Below, piece after piece: positions 49,591 through 58,976 of a stretch of 64,000 bases of DNA (positions are counted from its first letter, which is position 1; every line of letters starts with the position of its first letter). The stretch spans positions 62,001 to 126,000 of the forward strand of contig JACKKV010000004.1 in the NCBI GenBank assembly GCA_024236235.1. Direction: 5' to 3'. Below the pieces are notes generated by a model. That model did no database searches. It worked only from the letters and a program-made list of their open reading frames with translations, and had not been told where the DNA came from. Position numbers and translations under genes: made by a program. The stretch is from Novosphingobium sp. (GTDB taxonomy: Bacteria > Pseudomonadota > Alphaproteobacteria > Sphingomonadales > Sphingomonadaceae).

Positions 49591-51204
49591 ATGCATGCAC
49601 CCCTGACCCAATCGTTCTGGCCCGCCACCGCTGACGGGGAATTGTTCGACAGGAACTGCGGCGATGTGTTGCAGGAAGCAGCTCTGCGCGATCCCGACCG
49701 GATCGCCCTGATTGATCCGGGTGACGAGCGTGCCGGGCTCCGCCGCTGGACCTATGCGCAGCTTTTGCACGAATCCATGCGTGCAGCCGCCCTGCTGGCA
49801 CCGCGCTTTCCGCCCGGAACACATGTCGCGCTGTTCGCTGCCAACAGCGCGGAATGGGTGTTCGTGCAATTCGGCGCAGCCTTGGCCGGGCTCGTACTGG
49901 TTACCGTGAACCCCGCCAGCAATGCGGCGGAACTGGCCTATATTCTCAAACAATCGCGCGCACGCGCTGTGCTGCACCAGAGCATATATCGCGGACGGAA
50001 GCTTGGCGAACTGGTACGTGATGCCTGTGCGCTGGAAGGTCTGAAGCCGGAACTGGTTGCCGCGATTGACGATCCGGCGTGCTACCCGACCGAACCCGCA
50101 AATCCGGCATCGCTGCCACGGGTGGAACCGTGCAGTGCGGCGATGATCCAGTACACCTCGGGCACCACAGGCAATCCCAAAGGGGTGTTGCTGTCCCACC
50201 ATTCGATTACCAATACCTCGCGCATCATGGCCGAGATCAAGGGCTTGGGGCGCGAGACGATCAACCTCTCCGTCGCCCCGCTGTTTCACACTGGCGGCTG
50301 TGTGGGTGGGGTGCTGGGCGCGGTGCAGATGGGATCGACCCTGATCGTCCAGCGGGCGTTCGAACCGGAATTGATGCTGGACCTGATCGAAGCTGAACAG
50401 GTTACCTATACTTTTGCCGTGCCCACGATGCTGATCGCCCTGCTCGAAGCGCAGCGGCTGCGTCCGCGCGACCTGTCTTCACTGGCCATGGTCTTTTCGG
50501 GCGGTTCCACCGTGCCGGTGGAGATCGTGCAACGCACCGAACGCGAATTCGGCGTGCGCCTGATCATCGGTTACGGGTTGACGGAAACATCCCCCGCAAT
50601 CACGCATACCCGCCCCGGCGACAGCCCGCGCGACATCAGCGAGACGATCGGCCGCGCGATCCCGCTTGTTGAGGTCAAGATCGTCGATCCACAAAGCGGC
50701 GCGATCCAGCCGGTCAATGAGCCAGGTGAACTGTGCTGCCGGGGGTTCAACGTGATGCTGGGCTATTACGACATGCCGGAAGCGACCGCCGAAGCAATTG
50801 ACGAGGACGGCTGGCTTCATACCGGCGATCTGTGCGCGATGGATGACCGCGGATATTGCCGTGTCACCGGCCGCCTCAAGGACATGATCATCCGGGGTGG
50901 GGAGAACATATATCCGCGCGAGATCGAGGAGGTGTTGATGACTCATCCTGCGATTGCATCGGTCGCGGTCTTTGGCATAGCGGACGATTACTGGGGCGAA
51001 CAGGTCGCCTGCGCCTTCGTTCCTGCCATCGGCGCACAGCCGGATCCGGGCGAACTGGCTTCCTTTTGCCAGGCACGGCTGGCCCGCCACAAGACCCCCA
51101 AGTTCTGGTATTCGATGGCGGAGTTGCCGCTGACCCTTTCAGGGAAAATCCAGAAGTTTGCCCTGAGCGCAAGTGCCGCAAAAGGCGACCTGACCGCGCT
51201 TTGA
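49591..51204 (+). CDS. AMP-dependent acyl-CoA ligase
   Basis: 537 residues of the ANL superfamily, with MIQYTSGTTGNPKGV at about 185-199, GYGLTETSPAIT, WLHTGDLCAMDDRGYCRVTGRLKD in parts, IIRGGENIYPREIEE, and a C-terminal SGKIQKF lysine. It activates a carboxylic acid to CoA. The FadD-like R-x-K-D-M-I-I-R-G-G-E-N-I-Y hinge is typical of medium and long acids. It is the third CoA ligase in the window. It is co-transcribed with the NTF2-like gene and followed by a 97-bp gap and a CaiB-type CoA-transferase. Confidence 0.93.
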   Translation: MHAPLTQSFWPATADGELFDRNCGDVLQEAALRDPDRIALIDPGDERAGLRRWTYAQLLHESMRAAALLAPRFPPGTHVALFAANSAEWVFVQFGAALAGLVLVTVNPASNAAELAYILKQSRARAVLHQSIYRGRKLGELVRDACALEGLKPELVAAIDDPACYPTEPANPASLPRVEPCSAAMIQYTSGTTGNPKGVLLSHHSITNTSRIMAEIKGLGRETINLSVAPLFHTGGCVGGVLGAVQMGSTLIVQRAFEPELMLDLIEAEQVTYTFAVPTMLIALLEAQRLRPRDLSSLAMVFSGGSTVPVEIVQRTEREFGVRLIIGYGLTETSPAITHTRPGDSPRDISETIGRAIPLVEVKIVDPQSGAIQPVNEPGELCCRGFNVMLGYYDMPEATAEAIDEDGWLHTGDLCAMDDRGYCRVTGRLKDMIIRGGENIYPREIEEVLMTHPAIASVAVFGIADDYWGEQVACAFVPAIGAQPDPGELASFCQARLARHKTPKFWYSMAELPLTLSGKIQKFALSASAAKGDLTAL

Positions 51205-51301
51205 TCCTGCAAGCCTGCGTTTCGCTTGCGAACGGGGATTGCGCTTTCGCCGCATGAATTTATAGTGCGCATTAAATTATGACGAGGATTGCCGGAAGCT
51301 C

Positions 51302-52498
51302 ATGAATCACCTTGCCAATATGCCCTTTTCCGGTCTTAGGGTCATTGACCTCAGCCAGATCTACAATGGCCCTTACGCGACCTATCTGATGGCGCTGGAA
51401 GGGGCGGAGGTGATCAAGGTGGAGCCCCCTGCAGGCGAACCGCTCCGCAAGCGCGCCGTGGTGGGCGGTGCGGGCCTGCCGTTTGCCATGCTGAACGGTG
51501 CCAAGCGGGCGATCACGCTCGACCTCAAGAGCGAGGAGGGCAAGCAGGCGCTGATGGAACTGACGGACAAGGCCGATGTATTGGTCGAAAATTTTTCGCC
51601 CGGGGTCATGGACCGGCTCGGCCTAGGTGCCGCTGTGCTGCAGCAGCGCAACCCGCGCCTGATCTATGCCGCCAGTTCCGGTTATGGTCGGGACGGGCCT
51701 TACAAGGCCTACCCGGCGATGGATCTCACCATGCAGGCCATGTCAGGCGCGATGTATGTCACCGGATTTCCCGATCGCGAGCCGGTCAAATGCGGGCCAG
51801 CCATTGCAGATTTCTTTGCCGGAATTCACCTTTACGGCGCGATCGCGACTGCGCTCTTCGAGCGCGAGCGCACCGGGCTTGCCCGACGTGTCGAAGTGAC
51901 GATGCAGGATTCAATTTATGCCTCGCTCAGTTCCAATTTCGGCCTTGCCTGGTCGAAAGGCAGCGATGCGGAATTTGCCCGCACCGCCAACCGTCACGGC
52001 GGCCTCGCCGAATGCCCCTATAATGTCTATCCGACTGCCGACGGTCACATCGCTTTGATCTGCGCGCGGGACGAACACTGGCACCGGCTGGCCGAATTGA
52101 TGGGTACGCCGGAACTCGCGCATGACCAACGCTATTATACGCTGAAGGAGCGCGTCGCCCGGATGGACGAAGTGGACGCATTGGTCAGCGCATGGACCGC
52201 GACCCTGCCGACCGGTGAAGTATTTGACCTGCTGATGAGCGCGCGGATCGCGTGTGCACCGGTCCGGACACTGGATCAGGTCATGGTGGATGAAAACATG
52301 CTGGCACGCGGATCGCTGATACAAGTCGACCACCCCGAATATGGCCGCATCACGGTGCAACAAACTCCGTTCCGGCTGGACGGCGCCATGCTGCGCGATC
52401 CGGAGCCGAGCGAAACGCTGGGCCAATCGACAGAAGATATACTGAGCGAACTGACGGAACTTGACGCCGGGCAGATCGCAAGGGCCGCCGGGCGCTGA
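51302..52498 (+). CDS. CaiB/BaiF family (class III) CoA-transferase
   Basis: 398 residues. Family marks are VIDLSQIYNGPYATYLMALEG in part, AEVIKVEPPAGEP, LNGAKRAITLDLKSEEG, ADVLVENFSPGVMDRLGL, the catalytic Asp in YPAMDLTMQAMSGAM, and PVKCGPAIADFFAGIH in part. It moves CoA between acids without ATP and may activate the pathway acid or recycle the CoA of the end product. The ATG at 51302 has GGAAG nearby. The gap before it is AT-rich and holds an imperfect direct repeat (51252-51263 and 51269-51280), so a promoter there is possible. Confidence 0.92.
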   Translation: MNHLANMPFSGLRVIDLSQIYNGPYATYLMALEGAEVIKVEPPAGEPLRKRAVVGGAGLPFAMLNGAKRAITLDLKSEEGKQALMELTDKADVLVENFSPGVMDRLGLGAAVLQQRNPRLIYAASSGYGRDGPYKAYPAMDLTMQAMSGAMYVTGFPDREPVKCGPAIADFFAGIHLYGAIATALFERERTGLARRVEVTMQDSIYASLSSNFGLAWSKGSDAEFARTANRHGGLAECPYNVYPTADGHIALICARDEHWHRLAELMGTPELAHDQRYYTLKERVARMDEVDALVSAWTATLPTGEVFDLLMSARIACAPVRTLDQVMVDENMLARGSLIQVDHPEYGRITVQQTPFRLDGAMLRDPEPSETLGQSTEDILSELTELDAGQIARAAGR

Positions 52499-52527
52499 AC
52501 CGCCACTGGAAGGTTCGCACGAAAGGA

Positions 52528-52541
52528 TTGACCCGGATCAA
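52528..52541. promoter_or_regulatory. FNR/FixK-type box before the luciferase-like monooxygenase
   Basis: TTGAC-CCGG-ATCAA fits the FNR/FixK half-sites and 4-bp spacer, with one base off the dyad. It lies 73 bp before the ATG at 52615. The palindrome GGTATACC (52542-52549) follows immediately. Confidence 0.5.
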
Positions 52542-52614
52542 GGTATACCGCCATGAAAGCCGCATAATCCAAAATTGACTCGGCTTTTGGGACTGGATTG
52601 CGAAAGGAATGCAC

Positions 52615-53814
52615 ATGACACTCAAACGGATGCGCTTCGGAGCGTTCATCGCGCCTCACTTCCCCTCGAACGAGCACCCCAGCCTCGCGATGGAAGAGGA
52701 TATGGACCGTGTTGTACTGATGGAGAAGCTGGGTTTTGATGAAGCCTGGATCGGCGAACACCATTCCAGCGGCTGGGAAATCAACGGCAGCCCCGAACTC
52801 TTCGCCGCCGCCGTGTCGCAGCGCACCAGCCGGATCAAGCTGGGCATGGGGGTGGTTTCGCTCCCCTATCACAATCCTTTCATGGTGGCGGATCGCATCC
52901 GCCAGCTCGATCACATCACCAAGGGCCGCACCATCCTTGGCATGGGCCCCGGCTCGCTGCCCTCCGATGCTTACATGATCGGCGTACCGGTGGCGGAATC
53001 GCGCGACCGGATGGAGGAGGCGATCGATCCCATTGTGCGTCTGCTGAACGGCGAGGTCGTCACTCAGAAATCCAGCTGGTTCAACCTGCAGGAAGCCCAA
53101 CTCCAGCTTGACGCCTATGATGATCTTGGCGTGGAAATCGCCGCCGCCAGCCAGGTATCGCCCACCGGCGCGCTGGCTGCGGGCAAGCACGGCCTGTCCA
53201 TGCTGTCAATCGGCGCCACTTCGGCGGGCGGCTTCAATGCGCTGGCCAAGAACTGGGAAATCGCGGAAGAGACTGCGGCGCAATATGGCAACACGATGGA
53301 TCGCAACGGCTGGCGCCTGGTGGGGCCGGTGCATATCGCCGAAACGCGGGAAAAGGCGCGCGAAAACGTGCGCTACGGTCTGGAACGGTGGATCAATTAC
53401 ATGGCCACTGTGGCGGCGCTTCCGCTTGCCCCGCCGCCGGGCGTCGACCCGATCGACTTCATCATCGACACCGGGTTTGGCGTGATCGGTACGCCTGACG
53501 ATTTCGTGGCGCAGATGGAGCGCCTGTCCGAACAGTCGGGCGGGTTCGGCTGCTTCCTCAATTTGGACAATCACTGGGCCGACTGGGCGGAAACGCGGCG
53601 TTCCTATGAACTGATCGCCCGCTTTGCCATTCCCAGGCTCAATCGCCTGAACGACCTGCGTCATCGCTCCGAGGAATTCCTGCGCGACAATCACGCGAAA
53701 TTCCGCGGCGAACTGGACGATGCCGTGCGGGCCAAACTGGAAGCCTATGCCAGGGAAAAGGGCAGCGACAAACTCTCGCCCGATATCGTGGCGCACTACA
53801 AGGCCAAGGCCTGA
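52615..53814 (+). CDS. Luciferase-like flavin monooxygenase (limonene-1,2-monooxygenase-like)
   Basis: 399 residues of the bacterial luciferase family TIM barrel. Marks are MRFGAFIAPHFP, LGFDEAWIGEHHSSGWE, RIKLGMGVVSLPYHNPFMVAD in part, GMGPGSLPSDAYMIG and the SWFNLQEAQLQL segment. By recollection these closely resemble proteins annotated as limonene 1,2-monooxygenase (LimB group), which epoxidise monoterpene alkenes with FMNH2 or FADH2 from a separate reductase. The start at 52615 has AAAGGA 7 nt upstream; the ATG at 52609 is two codons longer. No flavin reductase gene is adjacent. The true substrate is unverified, but a terpene or cyclic alkene fits the neighbours. Confidence 0.88.
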   Translation: MTLKRMRFGAFIAPHFPSNEHPSLAMEEDMDRVVLMEKLGFDEAWIGEHHSSGWEINGSPELFAAAVSQRTSRIKLGMGVVSLPYHNPFMVADRIRQLDHITKGRTILGMGPGSLPSDAYMIGVPVAESRDRMEEAIDPIVRLLNGEVVTQKSSWFNLQEAQLQLDAYDDLGVEIAAASQVSPTGALAAGKHGLSMLSIGATSAGGFNALAKNWEIAEETAAQYGNTMDRNGWRLVGPVHIAETREKARENVRYGLERWINYMATVAALPLAPPPGVDPIDFIIDTGFGVIGTPDDFVAQMERLSEQSGGFGCFLNLDNHWADWAETRRSYELIARFAIPRLNRLNDLRHRSEEFLRDNHAKFRGELDDAVRAKLEAYAREKGSDKLSPDIVAHYKAKA

Positions 53815-53910
53815 ATAAAAGGCGGGCGGCGACGCGACGAAATCCGTCGCTCGCCGTGACCGCTGCCCAAAGCCAGCGTCCAGACTGGCCGGAATGATGG
53901 AGAGTGACAG

Positions 53911-54873
53911 ATGATCCGAGCTGAAGACGTTGCCTATCACACGCCTGCCGATGTCCAGTATGACTGGGCCGAAACCAACTATTTTTCATTCGTCGTGCCC
54001 GAAGCGAACCTGACTGGCTGGGTCTATACGATTGCCCGTCCCGGGATTGGCGCCATGGTCTGCGACATCGAAGTAATGGACCGGATCGGACGGATCACGC
54101 TGGAAACGAATTATTTCGATTTCCAGCAGCATCTCCCGATGCCTGAAAAATTGCAGGATTATACGCTCCCCAACGGGCTCAGCGTGAGGACGGCCAATGA
54201 ACCCCGCGATTACCTGATCGACTATCAGGGCACGGACGACACCTTCTTCAAGCTCAAATTCGCCGGGATCATGGAACCCTTCGACATTCACGACCCGGAA
54301 ATGGACCCGCTGGCCTCGACCGACCCGAACAAGAGCGGCTTCGGTTCAGCCTATGCCAATCATTTCGACATGACCTGCCATGTGACCGGACAGATCCGCG
54401 TACGCGGAAAGGATTACGCAGTCGATTGCGTCACAACCATGGATCACAGCTGGGGTCCGCGCAACGAACGCGGCATGAACCCGATGGGCTGGATCAATGG
54501 CAACTTTGGCACTGATTGCGCTTTTTCGACGATCTGGACACTGGACCAGTTCAAGAGAGGCTGGGACCAGTTCGGGCTGGCCCACGGCTATGTGCTCGTC
54601 GATGGCGAGGTGCGCGGTCTCACCAATGGCCGAATTCGCGCCACTAGCCGTCAGGGGCCGTTCCCGATGGGCTACGAAACTGTCCTGACGGACGCGCAGG
54701 GCCGCGAATACAGCTTTACCGGCACCACGGTGAACCAGACGCCGTGGGCCTGCTACAGCAACATCATGGCCATCAACACCACGGTCCGGTGGTTCCACCA
54801 GGGTCGCGAAGGCTATGGCCTTGCGCAGGAAAACTGGCCGCTTGACCGGCTGAGCGGCAAAGGCCTCGCCTGA
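53911..54873 (+). CDS. CrtC/AttH-like lipocalin-fold protein (third copy)
   Basis: 320 residues. It is the most divergent of three such proteins in the window. The central signature is TTMDHSWGPRNERG instead of GHRDHSWGxR(N/D)W: the second His, Ser, Trp and Gly are kept, while the first His is replaced. Other parts are WVYTIARPGIGAMVCDIEV and FAGIMEPFDIHDPEMDP in part. CrtC-like water addition to an alkene is a hypothesis. It is not followed by a kinase, unlike the other two; instead it sits between the luciferase-like monooxygenase and the aldehyde dehydrogenase. GGAGAGTGACAG precedes the ATG. Confidence 0.72.
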   Translation: MIRAEDVAYHTPADVQYDWAETNYFSFVVPEANLTGWVYTIARPGIGAMVCDIEVMDRIGRITLETNYFDFQQHLPMPEKLQDYTLPNGLSVRTANEPRDYLIDYQGTDDTFFKLKFAGIMEPFDIHDPEMDPLASTDPNKSGFGSAYANHFDMTCHVTGQIRVRGKDYAVDCVTTMDHSWGPRNERGMNPMGWINGNFGTDCAFSTIWTLDQFKRGWDQFGLAHGYVLVDGEVRGLTNGRIRATSRQGPFPMGYETVLTDAQGREYSFTGTTVNQTPWACYSNIMAINTTVRWFHQGREGYGLAQENWPLDRLSGKGLA

Positions 54874-54900
54874 CGCCCCCCCAGAAACGAGGATACCGAG

Positions 54901-56379
54901 ATGAACGCACCCTTTGACTATCGCCATCCGTTCCTGACCGGGGACGTCAAAAAGCTCTTCATCGGCGGTGAATGGATAGATGCCATTTCCGGCGAAACCT
55001 TCGACTGTGTCGATCCTTCGCGCGGCGCATCAGCTGTCAAGGTAGCGCGCGGCGGAGCGGAGGATATTGACCGTGCGGTCGCCGCCGCCCGGGCCGCCTT
55101 CGAAGGCGAATGGTCGAGCTGGAGCGCGTTTGACCGGCAGGCGCTGATGCTCAAAGCAGCTGAGGCGATCGATGCCCGGTTCGAGGAACTGGCCCGGCTG
55201 GAATCGATCGACATGGGGGCGCCGCTGGCCCGCACCGGCTTGTTTCGTCGCTGGATTCAGCAGACCTTCCGCTACTACGCAGCGCAGGCGATGAACACCA
55301 AGGGGGACATTTTCAACAATTCCGTCCCCGGCAATTTCATGGCCTATTCGCACAAGGCGCCAGTGGGTGTGGTGGGCGCGATCATTCCGTGGAACGGGCC
55401 GATGATCACCCAGTTGTGGAGCATCTGCCCCACCCTGGCGAGCGGGTGTACGCTGGTGCTGAAACCTGCTGAGGAAGCACCGCTTTCCACGCTGATGATG
55501 GCCGAGATCCTGCATGACGCGGGCGTTCCGGCCGGCGTCATTAATGTGGTTCCTGGCCCCGGGCCCACGGCGGGGGCGGCGCTGGCAAGTCATATGGACG
55601 TGAACAAGATCAACTTCACGGGATCGACGTTGACCGGTCGCAAGATCATCGAGGCTTCCGCGTCCAACATGAAACGCGTGGCGGTGGAGCTGGGCGGCAA
55701 ATCGCCCGATATCGTCTTTGCCGATGCCGATCTCGATGCCGCAGCCACCGGAGCCGCCATGGCTTGTTTCACCAATACCGGCCAGGTCTGCTTTGCGGGT
55801 ACCCGCCTGTTCGTGCAGCGCAGCATCTATAATGATTTCGTCGAGCGGGTGGCCGAGGTCGGACGCAAGCTGAAAGTCGGCCCGGCGCTGGATGAAGCCA
55901 GCCAGCTTGGCCCCCTCGCCTCGCGGGCGCAGCTTGACCGCGTGAAGGGCTATTTCGAAATTGCACGCCAGGATGGCGCCCGGCTTGTGTCGGGCGGCGA
56001 ACCGCTTGACGTTGATAGCGGCTTCTTCGTTCCTCCCACTGTTTATGCCGATGTCACGAATGACATGCGCATCGCGCGCGAGGAAATCTTCGGGCCGGTG
56101 CTGGCGGCCATTCCCTTCGACACCGAGGAAGAGGCGATCGCCCTCGCCAATGACACCGTCTATGGACTTGGCGGCGGGGTATGGAGCCGCGATGTCGGTC
56201 GCGTCCATCGCGTGGCGCACGCTATCCGCACCGGCATGGTGTGGGCGAATTGCTACGGCGTCACGGACCCGGCGGTCACCTTCGTGGGGTCCAAGCAGAG
56301 CGGTTACGGCGTCAAGGGCGGGCCCTACGCGCTGGACGAATTCCTGGCCGCCAAGACTGTCTGGCTCAACCTGGGATAA
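54901..56379 (+). CDS. NAD(P)-dependent aldehyde dehydrogenase
   Basis: 492 residues of the ALDH superfamily. Marks are GAIIPWNGPMITQLW, LKPAEEAPLSTL, the general-base Glu in VAVELGGKSPDIVFADAD, the catalytic Cys in FTNTGQVCFAGTR, and EEIFGPVLAAIPF. In operon with a Baeyer-Villiger enzyme, an esterase and an alcohol dehydrogenase, it should turn the omega-oxo acid, formed from the opened lactone, into a dicarboxylic acid. GAGGATACCGAG precedes the ATG. The gene ends 10 bp before the Baeyer-Villiger gene start. Confidence 0.94.
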   Translation: MNAPFDYRHPFLTGDVKKLFIGGEWIDAISGETFDCVDPSRGASAVKVARGGAEDIDRAVAAARAAFEGEWSSWSAFDRQALMLKAAEAIDARFEELARLESIDMGAPLARTGLFRRWIQQTFRYYAAQAMNTKGDIFNNSVPGNFMAYSHKAPVGVVGAIIPWNGPMITQLWSICPTLASGCTLVLKPAEEAPLSTLMMAEILHDAGVPAGVINVVPGPGPTAGAALASHMDVNKINFTGSTLTGRKIIEASASNMKRVAVELGGKSPDIVFADADLDAAATGAAMACFTNTGQVCFAGTRLFVQRSIYNDFVERVAEVGRKLKVGPALDEASQLGPLASRAQLDRVKGYFEIARQDGARLVSGGEPLDVDSGFFVPPTVYADVTNDMRIAREEIFGPVLAAIPFDTEEEAIALANDTVYGLGGGVWSRDVGRVHRVAHAIRTGMVWANCYGVTDPAVTFVGSKQSGYGVKGGPYALDEFLAAKTVWLNLG

Positions 56380-56389
56380 GGTGTTGCTC

Positions 56390-58039
56390 ATGACTGAGGA
56401 TGCTGGCGCGCTTTATGACGCGATCATAATCGGTACCGGATTTGCCGGGGTCTATGGATTACACAGGATGCGCGAGGCGGGCTTTCGCGTCATCGCGGTG
56501 GAAGCGGGCGATGACGTCGGCGGCTGCTGGTACTGGAACCGCTATCCAGGCCTGCGCTGTGATGTTGACAGTCTGGAGTATGCTTACGCATTTTCTCAGG
56601 AACTGCAGGATGAGTGGCGCTGGAGCGAACGCTACGCCCCGCAGTCCGAGATTCACGCCTATATCAAATTCGCGGCTGACCGGCTGGAACTACGCCCGCA
56701 TATCCGTTTCAACACGCGCATCGCCAGCGCGCTTTACGATGATGTGGCGCAGGTCTGGAGCCTGACCAGCGAAGCTGGGGACAGTTTCCGTGCCCGCTAT
56801 ATCGTGATGGCGACGGGTTGCCTTTCCATCCCGAACAAGCCGAAAATCAAGGGTATCGAGAATTTCGAAGGCCGCCTGGTACATTCGATGCAATGGCCGG
56901 ATGAGAAGCTGGTTCTTTCGGACAAGAACGTGGCGGTAATCGGCACCGGTTCCACCGGCGTGCAGATGATCCCCCTGCTGGCTCAGGAAGCCAGGCACCT
57001 GACGGTGGTGCAGCGTACACCGGCGTTTTGCGTGCCCGCGCGCAATCAGCCGTGGAATGATGCCCGGATCGAATACTGGCGCCAGAACTATCGTGATCTG
57101 CGGACCATGGCACGCAATACTCGCGCCGGTGTGCTGCACGAATATGGCATGCTGCCCGCTGCCGCCGTCCGCCCGGAAGACCGGATCGCCGACCTTGAAA
57201 GGCGCTGGGTCAAGGGCGGGCCGAATGTGCTCTACGGCTTCAACGACCTGCTGGTGAATGAAGAAACCAACAAGCTCGTTGCCGATTTCCTGCGCGGCAA
57301 GATAGCGCAAGCCGTAAACGATCCGGAGATCGCGAAAAAGCTGATGCCCTATGAATATCCCGTAGGCACCAAGCGGGTCTGCGTGGGGACCGATTATTAC
57401 GAAACCTATAACCGCGACAATGTCTCGCTGATTGATCTGCGCAGCGAAAAGCTGCAGCAGATCGAGAAGGACGGCATCCGCACGGATGATGGATTCTATC
57501 CGGTCGACGTGCTGATCCTGGCCACGGGATATGACGCGATGACCGGCGCACTACTGGCCATCGATATCTCCACCAGTGCGGGCAAATCGCTGCGTAACGA
57601 ATGGGGCAGGGGCCCGGAAACCTACATGGGCCTTGGCATTGCCGGATTCCCCAACATGTTCGTGGTGACCGGCCCCGGCAGCCCGTCAGTGTTCAGCAAT
57701 ATGGTCCTTTCGGTTGAACATGACATGGACTGGATTACTGAATGCCTGACCTTCCTGAAGGAGCGGGACTGGCCCACCTTCGAAGCTGATCCGGCGGCGC
57801 AGGCAGCATGGATGGACCATGTTGACGATGTGGCCCGCCAGACGCTCGTGAACAAGGCGGCGAGCTGGTATCGCGGTGCCAATGTGGACGGCAAGCCGCA
57901 GAAGTTCATGCCCTATGTCGGCGGGGTCAATACCTATCAGGCGCGCTGCCGCGAAGTTGCGGAAAGCGGCTATGAAGGGTTCCTGGTCGGCGGCAGGGCG
58001 CTGCAGGACGGGAGAGAACGGGAGCTTGCCGATGGCTGA
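56390..58039 (+). CDS. Baeyer-Villiger monooxygenase (type I, cyclohexanone-monooxygenase-like)
   Basis: 549 residues, close to the usual 540. It has two Rossmann motifs, IIIGTGFAGVYG (12-23) for FAD and VIGTGSTGVQ (183-192) for NADPH, and between them the Baeyer-Villiger fingerprint F-x-G-x-x-x-H-x-x-x-W at 159-169 (FEGRLVHSMQW). Further marks are WYWNRYPGLRCD, VGTKRVCVGTDYYETY and ILATGYDAMTG. It inserts oxygen beside a cyclic ketone to make a lactone. The esterase that follows overlaps it by 8 bp. The ATG at 56390 lies 10 bp after the ALDH stop, with AAGG upstream. An in-frame frame further upstream is the ALDH reverse-phase shadow. Confidence 0.96.
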   Translation: MTEDAGALYDAIIIGTGFAGVYGLHRMREAGFRVIAVEAGDDVGGCWYWNRYPGLRCDVDSLEYAYAFSQELQDEWRWSERYAPQSEIHAYIKFAADRLELRPHIRFNTRIASALYDDVAQVWSLTSEAGDSFRARYIVMATGCLSIPNKPKIKGIENFEGRLVHSMQWPDEKLVLSDKNVAVIGTGSTGVQMIPLLAQEARHLTVVQRTPAFCVPARNQPWNDARIEYWRQNYRDLRTMARNTRAGVLHEYGMLPAAAVRPEDRIADLERRWVKGGPNVLYGFNDLLVNEETNKLVADFLRGKIAQAVNDPEIAKKLMPYEYPVGTKRVCVGTDYYETYNRDNVSLIDLRSEKLQQIEKDGIRTDDGFYPVDVLILATGYDAMTGALLAIDISTSAGKSLRNEWGRGPETYMGLGIAGFPNMFVVTGPGSPSVFSNMVLSVEHDMDWITECLTFLKERDWPTFEADPAAQAAWMDHVDDVARQTLVNKAASWYRGANVDGKPQKFMPYVGGVNTYQARCREVAESGYEGFLVGGRALQDGRERELADG

Positions 58040-58976
58040 CGGACATCTTGCAAGGGTCGCACCAGATCTGCGCGCCTTCGTCGAATTGCTGCCGGACCTC
58101 TCCTGCCTTGATGTCCGGCTGGGCGAGGTGCGTAGTCTGCTGGCAGGTGAACCCGCGCCGCTGGGCGATGATGGCGACGTGACAACCGAAGAAGTGCATA
58201 TCGCGCGCAAGGACGGTACGAAGCAGCGCGCACTGCTGCTGCGCCCCAGCAAGGCCACGGGCAAACCCCTGCCCGCGCTGCTGCACGTCCATGGCGGCGG
58301 ATATGTAGCCGGTTCGGCGGATCGCGATCACGAGGTTGCGCGTAACGAAGCGCTGGAACTGCAATGCGCCGTGCTTGTTCCCGATTACCGCCTCGCTCCC
58401 GAACATCCCTATCCAGCCCCGCTCGACGACGTGCTGAACGCGTGGCGCTGGCTCCACACTCAGGGCATTGACAGCACACGGGCGGCTATCCGCGGGGTGA
58501 GCGCGGGCGGCGGGCTGGCCTACGCCACCGCCCTGAAGCTGCGCGAAGAGGGCGAGATCGCGCCCTGCCTGACCGTGCTGCTGTTTCCTATGCTGGATGA
58601 CCGCACCGAAAATCACCAGCATAACGGCGTTTATGTCTGGACGCATGATAACAATGTTTATGGTTGGAATTCATACCTTGCCGGGGTTGACCGCGCCAAC
58701 CCGCCACCGCTTGCGGTGCCTGGCCGGGTGGACGATGTCTCCGGCCTGCCGCCGGTTTACCTCGCCACCGGTTCGATTGACCTGTTTGCAGGTGAAAATC
58801 TGGATCTCGCCCGCAAGCTGATCGATGCCGGAATCGCGCTGGAGCTGCACTCCTGGCCGGGCGCCTATCACGGCTTTTCGCTGGTCCCCTGCGAAGCCGG
58901 GCGCGCTTATGAACAATCCGCAAGGGCCGCGATGGCGCGCGCCTTTGCCCGTGACGACAATGGAGAAACCCGATGA
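58032..58976 (+). CDS. Alpha/beta hydrolase, HSL family (lactonase/esterase)
   Basis: 314 residues with the oxyanion box HVHGGGYVAGSAD, the nucleophile elbow IRGVSAGGGLAY, the acid region TGSIDLFAGEN and the catalytic His in WPGAYHGFSLV. Family IV carboxylesterases hydrolyse esters and lactones. Translational coupling to the Baeyer-Villiger gene (8-bp overlap; GGAG before the ATG) argues that it opens the lactone to an omega-hydroxy acid. The next gene is an alcohol dehydrogenase, so the order of enzymes follows the order of reactions. Confidence 0.94.
   Translation: MADGHLARVAPDLRAFVELLPDLSCLDVRLGEVRSLLAGEPAPLGDDGDVTTEEVHIARKDGTKQRALLLRPSKATGKPLPALLHVHGGGYVAGSADRDHEVARNEALELQCAVLVPDYRLAPEHPYPAPLDDVLNAWRWLHTQGIDSTRAAIRGVSAGGGLAYATALKLREEGEIAPCLTVLLFPMLDDRTENHQHNGVYVWTHDNNVYGWNSYLAGVDRANPPPLAVPGRVDDVSGLPPVYLATGSIDLFAGENLDLARKLIDAGIALELHSWPGAYHGFSLVPCEAGRAYEQSARAAMARAFARDDNGETR

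Noticed and set aside
51252..51280. Imperfect direct repeat GCATNAANTTAT before the CaiB-type gene
   Set aside because: Only 10 of 12 bases agree in an AT-rich gap, so chance is likely.
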